Below are positions 25,347 to 34,437 of a stretch of 64,000 nt of DNA, one piece after another; position 1 is the stretch's first letter; each line of letters begins with the position of its first letter. The translations under genes were made by a program, and so were the position numbers. The notes beneath the pieces are model-generated. The model was given only the letters and a program-made list of their open reading frames with translations. It was not told where the DNA came from and did not search any database. The stretch covers positions 1-64,000 of the forward strand of contig NZ_JSVC01000015.1 in NCBI RefSeq assembly GCF_000814475.1. Direction: 5' to 3'. The DNA is from Flavihumibacter solisilvae. Its GTDB lineage: Bacteria; Bacteroidota; Bacteroidia; Chitinophagales; Chitinophagaceae.

Positions 25347-25967
25347 TTAATGCTCTGTAAGTTCCTGGTGCAGTTCCGCGATGGCTCCAGGCGCAATGAT
25401 GCCGAAGAGGAAGAGGCGTATCGACTGCCGGAAAACCTCATCCTTAGGGTAAGTACATACCTGTTCGGAAGCCAGTTTAAAATCCGCGCGCAGATGCCGG
25501 TCCATGATGGCGACTACGAGCGGCGGCTGCAGGTCTTCCCGGAAGACACCGCTCTTTATTCCTTGCGTTAGGGCGGGTTCTAGTTTCTGATTAAATACGA
25601 GGCTTATTGCACTTTCCAGCGAGCTGTGTTCCAGCGGGTAATGCTTTTGCAGGTCGGAAAAGAAAAGGGGACTTATCTTCTTGCAGAAATGAATATTCGC
25701 TTCCATGAAGCCCACCAACTTTTGAAGCTGACCCGCACTACTGGCGGCTGCTGCCGCAACCGCCTTTTCATAGTTTTCCGCAACCAGCCCGGAAACGTAT
25801 TGTACCAGCTCATGGCGGGAGTTAAAAAAACGGTATAGTGTCTTTTTGGAAACCGCCAGCCGCGCCGCGATGTCATCCATCGTGAAAAAGCTGATACCCT
25901 GGGTAGTAAACATGTTGTAAGCAGCGTCCAGGATCAATTCGTCAACTTTTCGACTATTTCGGTTCAT
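25347..25967 (-). CDS. TetR-family regulator of the RND efflux operon
   Basis: 206 residues. N-terminal HTH: ILDAAYNMFTTQGISFFTMDDIAARLAVSKKTLYRFFNSRHELV. The C-terminal ligand domain is variable, as in all AcrR/TetR repressors. It is the first gene of the operon with TolC, adaptor and pump, so it should repress its own operon until a pump substrate binds. Three copies of an ACTTTTCGACTAT-like sequence surround its start codon (see the operator entry). Confidence 0.93.
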   Translation of the reverse strand: MNRNSRKVDELILDAAYNMFTTQGISFFTMDDIAARLAVSKKTLYRFFNSRHELVQYVSGLVAENYEKAVAAAAASSAGQLQKLVGFMEANIHFCKKISPLFFSDLQKHYPLEHSSLESAISLVFNQKLEPALTQGIKSGVFREDLQPPLVVAIMDRHLRADFKLASEQVCTYPKDEVFRQSIRLFLFGIIAPGAIAELHQELTEH

Positions 25968-25997
25968 TAGTCAAAAGTATAATGACTTTTCGACTAT
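25945..25997. promoter_or_regulatory. candidate TetR operator cluster
   Basis: ACTTTTCGACTAT occurs at 25945-25957 and 25985-25997 in the same orientation, and the near-inverted copy TAGTCAAAAGT at 25969-25979 between them. The inverted copy and the right-hand copy form a palindrome with a 5-bp centre covering the promoter area of the TetR gene (start at 25967). Autoregulation is the natural reading. Confidence 0.55.
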
Positions 25998-26104
25998 ATG
26001 GTATAAAAAGTCAGTTTTTAATGTTAATAGATCGTGAATTCCCTATGATTCCGGCAGAAGAATTATTTCTTATTTTTGGACCAAATGCATTAAATCGACC
26101 AGAT

Positions 26105-26704
26105 ATGTCGAATAGTCAAATAGAAAAGGACCCTATGCGGGAAGAAATCCTGAATGGTGCCAGGATTTTGTTTGAGCGGTTCGGGTTCAAAAAGACCACG
26201 ATGGAAGATATTGCAAAGCAGATAGGGAAATCTAAGAGTGCTTTATATTATTACTACAAAACCAAGGAAGACATATTTGAGGCTGTAGTCCTGCACGACA
26301 TCGATACGCAGCAGGCAGTTGCGGTAAAAGCAGTAGAAGAGGAAGCTTCGGCCCCCGGTAAATTCCGTGTATTGTTTACCACGTTGTTGAAGGATGTGAC
26401 CGAGAAAGCTACCAGGTTTTCTTTTTTCAGGTCTGATATCACTGAAAATCCATTTCTCCTTACCAATATTATCAAACGTCGAGACAGCGTGATCGAGGAG
26501 CAGATCAAAGACATCTTGATTGTGGGCATCAGCCGGCATGAAGTAAGGATGATGAACAATGCCGAAATCTCCCTTTGGTCCAAAATGGTGAACCTGACCA
26601 TGCGGGGCCTGGGCACTAAAATGTTCCTGGAAGACGAACATTTTTCCGAAAGCCAGCTTGAGTTTCTCGCAGATACTTTATTTAAGGGAGTGATGGTTGC
26701 ATAG
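26105..26704 (+). CDS. TetR-family regulator, divergent from efflux operon
   Basis: 199 residues from the ATG at 26105 (the frame is open back to 25982, which would overlap the operators). HTH: ILNGARILFERFGFKKTTMEDIAKQIGKSKSALYYYYKTKEDIF. The C-terminal ligand domain includes FFRSDITENPFLLTNIIKRRD. It starts 138 bp from the first TetR gene in the opposite direction, so both may read the same intergenic operators. Its target beyond that is unknown. Confidence 0.9.
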   Translation: MSNSQIEKDPMREEILNGARILFERFGFKKTTMEDIAKQIGKSKSALYYYYKTKEDIFEAVVLHDIDTQQAVAVKAVEEEASAPGKFRVLFTTLLKDVTEKATRFSFFRSDITENPFLLTNIIKRRDSVIEEQIKDILIVGISRHEVRMMNNAEISLWSKMVNLTMRGLGTKMFLEDEHFSESQLEFLADTLFKGVMVA

Positions 26705-26779
26705 TTTACGCAAACAATTTCTTTCCGGTGATCATGATCATTTGACTAATTTGTCTCAGGATCAAAAGTCTTCTTCATC

Positions 26780-29488
26780 GTGAAAGATCTGTCGCGTCGT
26801 AAATTTCTCCGGAATGGCAGCCTGGGGTCTGCATCGCTTTTACTATTCAACCTGCCTGCCTGGGCAAGGGAAATTACATCATTTATTGCCGAAGGACAGT
26901 TTGCTGTACACAACATTCCGGCCGATAAAAACCTCGACCCCGCATGGGTTCGGTCCTTATACAAGCGAACCATTCCCTCTACCTATTTTAAGTCGCTGAA
27001 TGAATTGAAATTTATCGGTATGCCCGCAGGCGGACTTCATGCAGGTACGGTTTACCTTGGTGGAGATGGACGCCTTTGGTTGTGGGGAATTTACAATGAT
27101 TCGCGTGAAGGTGTAGATCCCAAAACCGTTTTATGGAATGATGGCACCCGTGAAGTAAGTGTACGAAATCGTGATGGAGCCAATTACGTAGAACCAACTT
27201 TAGCGGCAAACCGGCGTGTGCTCGAACAGGGCTTTGCCATAAGCTTTGATTTCAATTGGAAAAAGATCACCAGGGAATTAAAAGAGGAGGATTGGGACGA
27301 AATAAAATTTGAAGCCAGCTATCCACAGGCGACGATCCGCTACATATCAAAAGGTTTACCGGTCGAAGTGGTGGTAAAAGCCGGTGCTATTTTCATTCCC
27401 CTTGATGCTGATAACTCTGCTTTACCGGCCACAGTGTTTTCTATCAATGTACAAAATCGTTCAACGAAACGATTAACTGTATCTATAGGAGGCTGGTTTG
27501 AAAACGGTGCGAATAAGATAACAGCAAAAGATGCGGACGGTATGCGTCAGAATGTTGCTTCCAGGCATAACGGTTTCGCCAGTATCAAAGGTCAGTTTCT
27601 TGCAGCAAAACCTGATGCATCGTCGCAGCGCGATTCGGGAACAACCTGTATAACCTGCATGGGCAAAGATGTACTTATCAACACATCCGCAACCCCCTGG
27701 CCGGTAACAACTGAATTTTTTACTGCAACAAGTGAAAGTCCTGCCGAAGCAAATCCAAATGAAAAACTGGTTAGCAGCCTTGTGACGAACAACTTTGTTG
27801 AACCAGGTGCAGGTACTGAAACGAATTTTATCCTGAGTTGGCATTTCAATCACCCGCTTTTAAAACTTGACAAACTGCCTGAAACCCAACAGGGATACTA
27901 TTACGGCAAACGGTTCAGGGACGCTGCTGAGGTGGGTGCATACATTGCAGCCAATTTCAAAAAACTCCATGGTAATACCCTGTTGTGGCAGAAAACGTAT
28001 TACGATTCCACATTGCCGCACTGGTTTCTTGAACGATGCCTCCTGAACATCGGAACACTTGCGACCGCGAATACCTATCGTTTTGCAAACGACCGTTTCT
28101 GGGGATGGGAAGGTGTAAATGCATGCGAAGGAACCTGCACCCACGTTTGGCAGTATGCGCAGACGATGGGCAGGATCTTTCCTTCCCTCGAACGTGATGC
28201 ACGGCAACGGACAGATCTTGGAATCGCCCTTCAGCAGGATGGCGGCATAATATTCAGGGCCGAATATGAAAGCCGTCCCGCTATTGATGGCCAGGCTGGT
28301 ACTCTGCTCCGTATCTATCGCGAGCACCAGGTGAGTGCCGACGATCATTTTCTTAAAACAAACTGGCCCAATGTGAAACGTGCCGCAATTTTTATGCTAG
28401 CGCAGGATAAAAATGGTGATGGCATGACAGATACTCCCATGGAAAATACGCTCGATGCAGTTTGGGAAGGTGAAATAGCGTGGATTGTGGGCCTTTGCAT
28501 TGCCGCCGCCAAAGCCACACAATATATGGCGGAAGAAGTTGGCGACATGGCATTTGCCGATCAATGCCGTGAATATGTTGAGAAAGGAAACAGGAACATG
28601 GCGGAGAAGCTTTTTAATGGCGAATATTTCATCCATAGGCCTGATGGAGTGCTGGGAAAAAAGAAGCTTGGCTCTTATAACACCTGCCATATAGACCAGG
28701 TGTATGGTCAGAGCTGGGCATGGCAGGTCGGACTTGGCAGGCTTTGGGATAGAGAGAAAACCCTCTCTGCACTTCGCTCATTATGGAAGTACAATTTTGC
28801 GCCTGATGTTGGTCCTTATATTAAAACTCATACCGGCGGACGGCCATACGCGCTTGCAGGTGAAGCAGGGATGGTGATGAATACTAATCCCAAAAACGAG
28901 CCCTTTGCATATGGTGAAAACATGACCTGGCAACTGGGTTATTTTCATGAATGCATGAGTGGTTTCGAACACCAGGTGGCGTCTCACCTGATGGCCGAAG
29001 GGATGACGGATGAAGCGCTTATACTGACAAGGGCTATCCATGACCGTTACCATGCGGCAAAACGTAACCCCTATAATGAGATCGAGTGCAGTGATCATTA
29101 TGCACGTGCAATGGCCAGTTATGGCACTTTCATTTCCGCCTGTGGCTTCGAATATCATGGTCCAAATGGCTATATACGTTTCGCGCCGAAATGGTCCGCT
29201 GACAATTTCAAAGCTCCCTTCACCGCAGCTGAAGGCTGGGGCTCCTATTCACAAAAAAGGCTGGGTAATTCACAGGTTCACACTATCGAAGTGAAATATG
29301 GCATTCTTCAGTTGTCTGAATTGGGATTTGACTGGAAAGTTGGTTTGCCACCACGCAAATCTGTTGTTACCGCCGGGAATGAACAGATCGCTCATGAACT
29401 CAGTATCTCAGGCACCGCTATCAGGATTAAGCTTTCACGGAAGGTGGTGGTAAAAGCCGGTCTTCAAATGATTATCTCCATAAATTAA
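26780..29488 (+). CDS. Tat-exported GH116-family glycoside hydrolase (glucosylceramidase type)
   Basis: 902 residues, GTG start at 26780. Residues 1-30 are a twin-arginine signal (RRKFLRNGSLGSASLLLFNLPAWA). The GH116 N-terminal beta domain covers about 60-370 (FIGMPAGGLHAGTVYLGGDGRLWLWGI, NFILSWHFNH), and an (alpha/alpha)6 catalytic domain about 400-850 has WEGVNACEGTCTHVWQYAQ, the acid/base-region loop DKNGDGMTDTPMENTLDAVWEGE and QVYGQSWAWQVGLG. GH116 enzymes split beta-glucosides or beta-xylosides, including glucosylceramide (GBA2). Residue roles are assigned by family analogy. A SusCD locus starts 248 bp downstream on the same strand. Confidence 0.88.
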   Translation: MKDLSRRKFLRNGSLGSASLLLFNLPAWAREITSFIAEGQFAVHNIPADKNLDPAWVRSLYKRTIPSTYFKSLNELKFIGMPAGGLHAGTVYLGGDGRLWLWGIYNDSREGVDPKTVLWNDGTREVSVRNRDGANYVEPTLAANRRVLEQGFAISFDFNWKKITRELKEEDWDEIKFEASYPQATIRYISKGLPVEVVVKAGAIFIPLDADNSALPATVFSINVQNRSTKRLTVSIGGWFENGANKITAKDADGMRQNVASRHNGFASIKGQFLAAKPDASSQRDSGTTCITCMGKDVLINTSATPWPVTTEFFTATSESPAEANPNEKLVSSLVTNNFVEPGAGTETNFILSWHFNHPLLKLDKLPETQQGYYYGKRFRDAAEVGAYIAANFKKLHGNTLLWQKTYYDSTLPHWFLERCLLNIGTLATANTYRFANDRFWGWEGVNACEGTCTHVWQYAQTMGRIFPSLERDARQRTDLGIALQQDGGIIFRAEYESRPAIDGQAGTLLRIYREHQVSADDHFLKTNWPNVKRAAIFMLAQDKNGDGMTDTPMENTLDAVWEGEIAWIVGLCIAAAKATQYMAEEVGDMAFADQCREYVEKGNRNMAEKLFNGEYFIHRPDGVLGKKKLGSYNTCHIDQVYGQSWAWQVGLGRLWDREKTLSALRSLWKYNFAPDVGPYIKTHTGGRPYALAGEAGMVMNTNPKNEPFAYGENMTWQLGYFHECMSGFEHQVASHLMAEGMTDEALILTRAIHDRYHAAKRNPYNEIECSDHYARAMASYGTFISACGFEYHGPNGYIRFAPKWSADNFKAPFTAAEGWGSYSQKRLGNSQVHTIEVKYGILQLSELGFDWKVGLPPRKSVVTAGNEQIAHELSISGTAIRIKLSRKVVVKAGLQMIISIN

Positions 29489-29736
29489 GATCAGCCCTGG
29501 AGACTTACGTCAATAAGCAGCCGAAATTCAGCCGGCCAGATAATTTATGTCTGCGATTTTTTGGTTTTTTAGTTAATTTTTTTATCTTTTGTGATTACTA
29601 CGACCTGCCAGGGTATCGCTTTCATATTCACATTAGAGTAACCAAATCGTAACATAAGGGTAATGCTTTGTCCCCATGCTGCATTGCTACGCGGGATAGT
29701 TTTGCCCCTTCAAAAACCAAACATCAATTACTGCTT
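29489..29736. promoter_or_regulatory. leader region of the SusC operon with TAGTTTTG box
   Basis: 248 bp without a gene. TAGTTTTG at 29697-29704 fits the TAnnTTTG -7 consensus and lies 32 bp before the SusC ATG at 29737. No clean -33 element at 19-21 bp is seen. A T-rich stretch (29557-29596) could act as terminator for the GH116 gene but lacks a clear hairpin. Confidence 0.4.
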
Positions 29737-32718
29737 ATGAAAAGTTTGCTTTTTTGCATGCTGTTTTGTTGTTGCCTGCCGTTTGCAAGAGCCCAGGAAA
29801 CACAGCAGTCCATTTCCGGCATTGTCCGGAATGAAGCCGGTGAGCCATTGGAAGGCGTGAGTATCCGCGCTGAGAACACCGGCAGTGGTACTGTCGTCAC
29901 GACCACTTCCAACAACAAAGGTGTATTTACTTTCAGCCGGCTGCCAAATGGACCTTACCGGCTTACCTTCACCCATATCGGGTTCACCGACAGGGTCGAA
30001 AATTATGTCCTAAACGACAGGTCAATTTCATCACTGGCAGTAGGGTTGCAGCGTGGCGCGTCTATAGCTGGTGACGAGGTTGTTGTAGTAGGTTACGGTC
30101 GCGCCAGCAAACGAGACCTGACCGGTTCAGTAAAATCAATAAAGGCCGCCGACTTCAACCGCGGGATCATCAACTCGCCACAGGACCTGTTACAGGGAAA
30201 GATCTCGGGCGTGAATGTTACTTCAACGAGTGGTGAACCTGGCGGTCTTCAAAGCATCACAGTCAGAGGCCCCGGGGGAATCCGGACAAGTAATACTCCT
30301 TTGTTTGTAGTGGACGGCATTCCACTCGATAATTCTTCGCCTGGGGGTGCAACAAACCCATTGAATTTCCTGAACCCGCAGGACATTGAGTCGATTGACG
30401 TATTAAAAGATGCCTCTGCAACTGCGATTTATGGATCAAGGGGTGCAAACGGCGTAGTGCTGATTACTACCAGGAAGGGCAAAGCAGGATTCAATAATCT
30501 CGCTTATAATTTCAGTGGTGGCTTCAGTAAGCTGGCCCGCAAACTACCTGTCTTCAACGCGGCTGATTACAAGCGTGAAGTAGCCGCACTTGGCGGTGAA
30601 GTAGAAGACTTTGGTGGTTCTACCGACTGGCAGGATGAAGTTACCCGCACTGCCTTTACGCAAAACCATAATCTTGCTCTCTCGGGTGGCAATGACAGGC
30701 TTACCTATTATGGTTCATTCGGAATGCAACAGCAGGAAGGTGTGCTGAAAGGCAATATCCTGAAGCGTTATAACGGGCGGATGAACGTTAGTCAGAAGCT
30801 GTTTGATAACCGGGTAGTAATTGACGTGAACCTGAGTGCTAATAACACGGTTAACCAGCGGCCTGATATCGCAGGGTTGATAGGCGGTTCCCTGTCCAGC
30901 AATCCTACCATTCCTGCCTATGATGAAGCCGGTAAGCCATACCAGTTCGAAAACGGGATCAACCCGCTTACCGTTCTTGACCTTGAAAAAGACCTTACTA
31001 CAATTAACCGTATCCTGGGAAATGTCAGTGGCGCCGTGACCATAGTAAAAGGATTGGTGTACAAATTGAACTTTGGGGTAGATAATTCTACTTCCACCCG
31101 TGATGTACAATCCCTTCCAAACACAGTTCCGCTGCGGCAGGGCAGGTTGGCAACCCTGAACAATTATAACCGGAACTATCTTATCGAAAATTATATCACT
31201 TATTCCGGCGATCGGGGTGATCATAAGTACACCATCCTCGGCGGACATTCTTACCAGAAGGTCTACCTGCAGGGTCGTGGTACAAGCATTAATAATTTCC
31301 CGATCGGTGGCGTTGAACCGATTTATAACCCGGGAACAGGATTGGAACTTACACTGGCGAATAACAGGCCCTTCGGTTATGCAGAGATCAATGAACTGCA
31401 ATCCTTTTATTCGAGGCTTAACTACCAGTTCCGAAATAAGTACCTGTTCACTGCTTCATTGCGCGCAGATGGTTCTTCCAAGTTCGGTGACAATAACAAG
31501 TATGGTTACTTCCCATCATTTTCTGCTGCATGGATAGCTTCCAAAGAAGATTTCCTCAGTAACTCGATCTTCAGCAACCTGAAGCTCCGGGCAGGGTGGG
31601 GACAAACCGGTAACCAGGAGATCCCGGCGAAAATCACCCAGGCATTGTTTACTGTTTCGGCCGGTACAAGCTACCCGCTTTATCCTGCAGGAGCATATCC
31701 CCCGGGAGCCAGTTATACGAGGCTGGCAAATCCCGATCTTCAATGGGAAGTGTCCAGGCAGACAGACGTTGGCGTTGATTTCGAGATACTCAATGGAGCA
31801 TTAAGCGGAACAGTGGATTACTTCAGGAAAGTGACTGATGATATCCTGCTCCTGGTGATTCCGGCAGATCCCGTTCAGCCAGCACCCACCGTTTGGAACA
31901 ACGTGCCGGATATGACCATTACCAACCAGGGACTTGAGTTTGATCTCCAATACCGTGGCAGGGCGGGAAAGGACTTCTCTTATAGCATCGGTGGTAACTT
32001 AACCTTAATCAAAAACCGGGTGGAAAATTCACCATACTCAGTAATTCCATCGGGTTCTGCGTCCGGGGCAGGACTTACTTCAGCTACCATCAACGGTTAT
32101 GTAAATGGGGAACCCATTGGTACCTTCTATATGCAGCGATTCACCGGGTTCGATGAAAACGGGTTGAGCACATATGAAGATGTAACCAAAGATGGTATTG
32201 TGAATGACAAGGATCGGCTTGCTTTGGGGTCAGCACTGCCTACGCGGACATACAATCTCTTCCTGAACATGGCATACAAAGGGTTTGACCTCTCGGCCAA
32301 TTTCAACGGTGTAGCGGGTAATAAGGTTTATGACAATACCGCCAATGCGGGCTTTTATAAACTCCTCCTTTCCAAAAGCGTAAACACTACACCCGAAGCC
32401 ATTAAATATCCCGAGGAAGCTGTGACTAATGCTGCTCCCGTTTCATCCAGGTTCCTGAAAGATGGGAAATATTTCCGCTTTAATAACCTTACTGTCGGGT
32501 ATAATTTCAATACCATGAAACTTGGCATCAGTAAGGCGATCACGGCTATGCGCCTCTCGCTTACCGGCCAGAATCTCTTTGTGAGCACACCGTATAACGG
32601 GTATGATCCCGAAGTAAATACAGATCGTGCGATCGAGAGTGCATTATCATATGGAATCGATTATTTAAGTTATCCCAAGGCCCGCACATTCCTGCTTGGC
32701 TTTAATGTAACCTTTTAA
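29737..32718 (+). CDS. SusC/RagA-family TonB-dependent outer-membrane transporter
   Basis: 993 residues from the ATG at 29737. A signal peptide covers about 1-20 (FCCCLPFARAQ), then a CarboxypepD-regulatory-like domain (QQSISGIVRNEAGEPLEGVSIRAENTGSG, about 23-105). The SusC plug begins at VVVVGYGRASKRDLTGSVKSI, with PLFVVDGIPLD and DATAIYGSRGANGVVLITT, and a 22-strand barrel ends in the aromatic strand RTFLLGFNVTF. It imports an oligomer bound by the SusD partner using TonB energy. Its stop overlaps the next frame by one base; with SusD and the phosphodiesterase/phosphatase it forms one operon. Confidence 0.95.
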   Translation: MKSLLFCMLFCCCLPFARAQETQQSISGIVRNEAGEPLEGVSIRAENTGSGTVVTTTSNNKGVFTFSRLPNGPYRLTFTHIGFTDRVENYVLNDRSISSLAVGLQRGASIAGDEVVVVGYGRASKRDLTGSVKSIKAADFNRGIINSPQDLLQGKISGVNVTSTSGEPGGLQSITVRGPGGIRTSNTPLFVVDGIPLDNSSPGGATNPLNFLNPQDIESIDVLKDASATAIYGSRGANGVVLITTRKGKAGFNNLAYNFSGGFSKLARKLPVFNAADYKREVAALGGEVEDFGGSTDWQDEVTRTAFTQNHNLALSGGNDRLTYYGSFGMQQQEGVLKGNILKRYNGRMNVSQKLFDNRVVIDVNLSANNTVNQRPDIAGLIGGSLSSNPTIPAYDEAGKPYQFENGINPLTVLDLEKDLTTINRILGNVSGAVTIVKGLVYKLNFGVDNSTSTRDVQSLPNTVPLRQGRLATLNNYNRNYLIENYITYSGDRGDHKYTILGGHSYQKVYLQGRGTSINNFPIGGVEPIYNPGTGLELTLANNRPFGYAEINELQSFYSRLNYQFRNKYLFTASLRADGSSKFGDNNKYGYFPSFSAAWIASKEDFLSNSIFSNLKLRAGWGQTGNQEIPAKITQALFTVSAGTSYPLYPAGAYPPGASYTRLANPDLQWEVSRQTDVGVDFEILNGALSGTVDYFRKVTDDILLLVIPADPVQPAPTVWNNVPDMTITNQGLEFDLQYRGRAGKDFSYSIGGNLTLIKNRVENSPYSVIPSGSASGAGLTSATINGYVNGEPIGTFYMQRFTGFDENGLSTYEDVTKDGIVNDKDRLALGSALPTRTYNLFLNMAYKGFDLSANFNGVAGNKVYDNTANAGFYKLLLSKSVNTTPEAIKYPEEAVTNAAPVSSRFLKDGKYFRFNNLTVGYNFNTMKLGISKAITAMRLSLTGQNLFVSTPYNGYDPEVNTDRAIESALSYGIDYLSYPKARTFLLGFNVTF

Positions 32719-32729
32719 TGTGTACTGAA

Positions 32730-34418
32730 ATGAAAAAACAACTATTCATATCAATAGCCGCATTTGGCATTTTACTGTCAACCGGATGCACGAAGCTGAA
32801 TGAAACTGTATTGGATGAATCATCTGCAGGTGGACTGACCGATAAGCAGGCCGCAGAAAGTATGATCGTCCCGGTATATGCAACACTTCCCAATCTTTTC
32901 ACCCATACCAACTATTTTGCCTTAAATGAAATCTCAACCGATGAAGCTATCCTGCCATATCGCGGGGGAACGGATTGGGGTGATAACGGGATCTATATTG
33001 CCATGCACACACATAATTATACAAGTACTGATCCTAACCTGCGCAATACCTGGAACCTGATTTTCCAGGGGATTTCCCGGTCACTTACGGCTATTACGAC
33101 ATTGCCAGGAATAAATGACGCGTCTGCAAAAACTTTCCTGGCAGAAGCAAGGGCGATGCGGGCCTACTATTCTATGCTGACCCTTGATATGTTCGGACTG
33201 ATCTTTGTTAAAGAAGATCCTACTGCTTTATCGGAGATCAAAAGGGGAAGTGAAGCTTACGATTATATCCTTAATGAATTCCTTGCTGCGGAGCCAGACC
33301 TTTCGAGCGATGTGACACATGGACGCATGTCAAAGCAGGCGGTATGGGGACTGCTGGCACGACTGTACCTCAATGCTGCTGTATATAAGAATTTATATGC
33401 AGGGCAGTTCACTTTTGCTGGCGAGGATATGGACAAAGTGATCGAGTACTGCGACAAAGTGATCAATTCAGGGCGCTATGAATTGTCGCCGGAGTATTTT
33501 GCGATCTTCAACGATAACAACGACACCAATAAAGAAATTGTGTTCGCCGTTGACCAGCGTGCTGACCTGAACGGGCACAACCGGATGGCATATTTTTCCT
33601 TATCGGGCGACCAGTTCCCGTTACCTGAATTTGTAGGCGCTAACGGAACGGATGGTCCGGCAATCACTCCCGATTATTATCGTACCTGGGAAAATGCCTA
33701 TGCGCCGGAAGATCCGAAAGTGGACCCAAGGTTCTACAAGGAGAACCTTTCTATTTATTCCAACGCCAATGACACCTGTGTTCCGGCAGCGAATTTTTAT
33801 ATCAATCGTGGAATATTACGTGGACAGCAATATGGCTTGATCCGCCGTAATGGCGTGTTTCTGAAATGTGCGAACGGTAATATGCTTGTCGGCAAGCTTT
33901 TCCATGATACACGCAACCGCCCTACTCTGCCGGTTGATTTTACCGAGAAAGTTGATTTTTCAGTAGAAGGGAGTAATTATCCTTCCGGTTACCGCGTAGA
34001 GAAATATGAATTCAGCCGCAAGTCTGCCAGCGGGCGGAACTTCGGCGAAGCAAATATTGTGATAGTTCGGTTGGCTGACATTTACCTGATGCGTGCTGAA
34101 GCGAAACTTCGTAAGAGCGGCGATGCGGCAGGGGCATTGGCAGATGTAAACCTGGTGAGAGCATCACGTACAGCGAGAACGCCGGCACCACCTGCACTTT
34201 CCAACATGGACCTGGATCTTCTTTTCCGTGAAAGGGGTTTTGAATTGTATTGGGAAATGCTGCGTCGTTCGGATATGATCCGCTTCGGAAAGTACGAAGG
34301 CACCTGGACTGAAAAAACAGATGCGAATCCACAAAAAAGAATTTTCCCGATTCCGCAGACTGCAATTGACGCAGCGAGCAATCTTCCCGGTTATCTTGTG
34401 CAAAATCCCGGTTACTAG
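32730..34418 (+). CDS. SusD/RagB-family nutrient-binding lipoprotein
   Basis: 562 residues from the ATG at 32730 (an in-frame ATG at 32718 is less signal-like). Lipobox LSTGC at about residue 20. TPR-like SusD core: YATLPNLFTHTNYFALNEISTDEAILPYRGG, LAEARAMRAYYSMLTLDMFG, WGLLARLYLNAAVYKN, and the late NIVIVRLADIYLMRAEAKLR with LLFRERGFELYWEMLRRSDMIRFGKYEG. The lid over SusC that catches the substrate. Substrate is not readable from SusD sequences. Confidence 0.95.
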   Translation: MKKQLFISIAAFGILLSTGCTKLNETVLDESSAGGLTDKQAAESMIVPVYATLPNLFTHTNYFALNEISTDEAILPYRGGTDWGDNGIYIAMHTHNYTSTDPNLRNTWNLIFQGISRSLTAITTLPGINDASAKTFLAEARAMRAYYSMLTLDMFGLIFVKEDPTALSEIKRGSEAYDYILNEFLAAEPDLSSDVTHGRMSKQAVWGLLARLYLNAAVYKNLYAGQFTFAGEDMDKVIEYCDKVINSGRYELSPEYFAIFNDNNDTNKEIVFAVDQRADLNGHNRMAYFSLSGDQFPLPEFVGANGTDGPAITPDYYRTWENAYAPEDPKVDPRFYKENLSIYSNANDTCVPAANFYINRGILRGQQYGLIRRNGVFLKCANGNMLVGKLFHDTRNRPTLPVDFTEKVDFSVEGSNYPSGYRVEKYEFSRKSASGRNFGEANIVIVRLADIYLMRAEAKLRKSGDAAGALADVNLVRASRTARTPAPPALSNMDLDLLFRERGFELYWEMLRRSDMIRFGKYEGTWTEKTDANPQKRIFPIPQTAIDAASNLPGYLVQNPGY

Positions 34419-34437
34419 TAATTACAAACAATAAAAG

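Noticed and set aside
27860-28348. 162-residue minus-strand frame
   Set aside because: Antisense shadow inside the GH116 gene.
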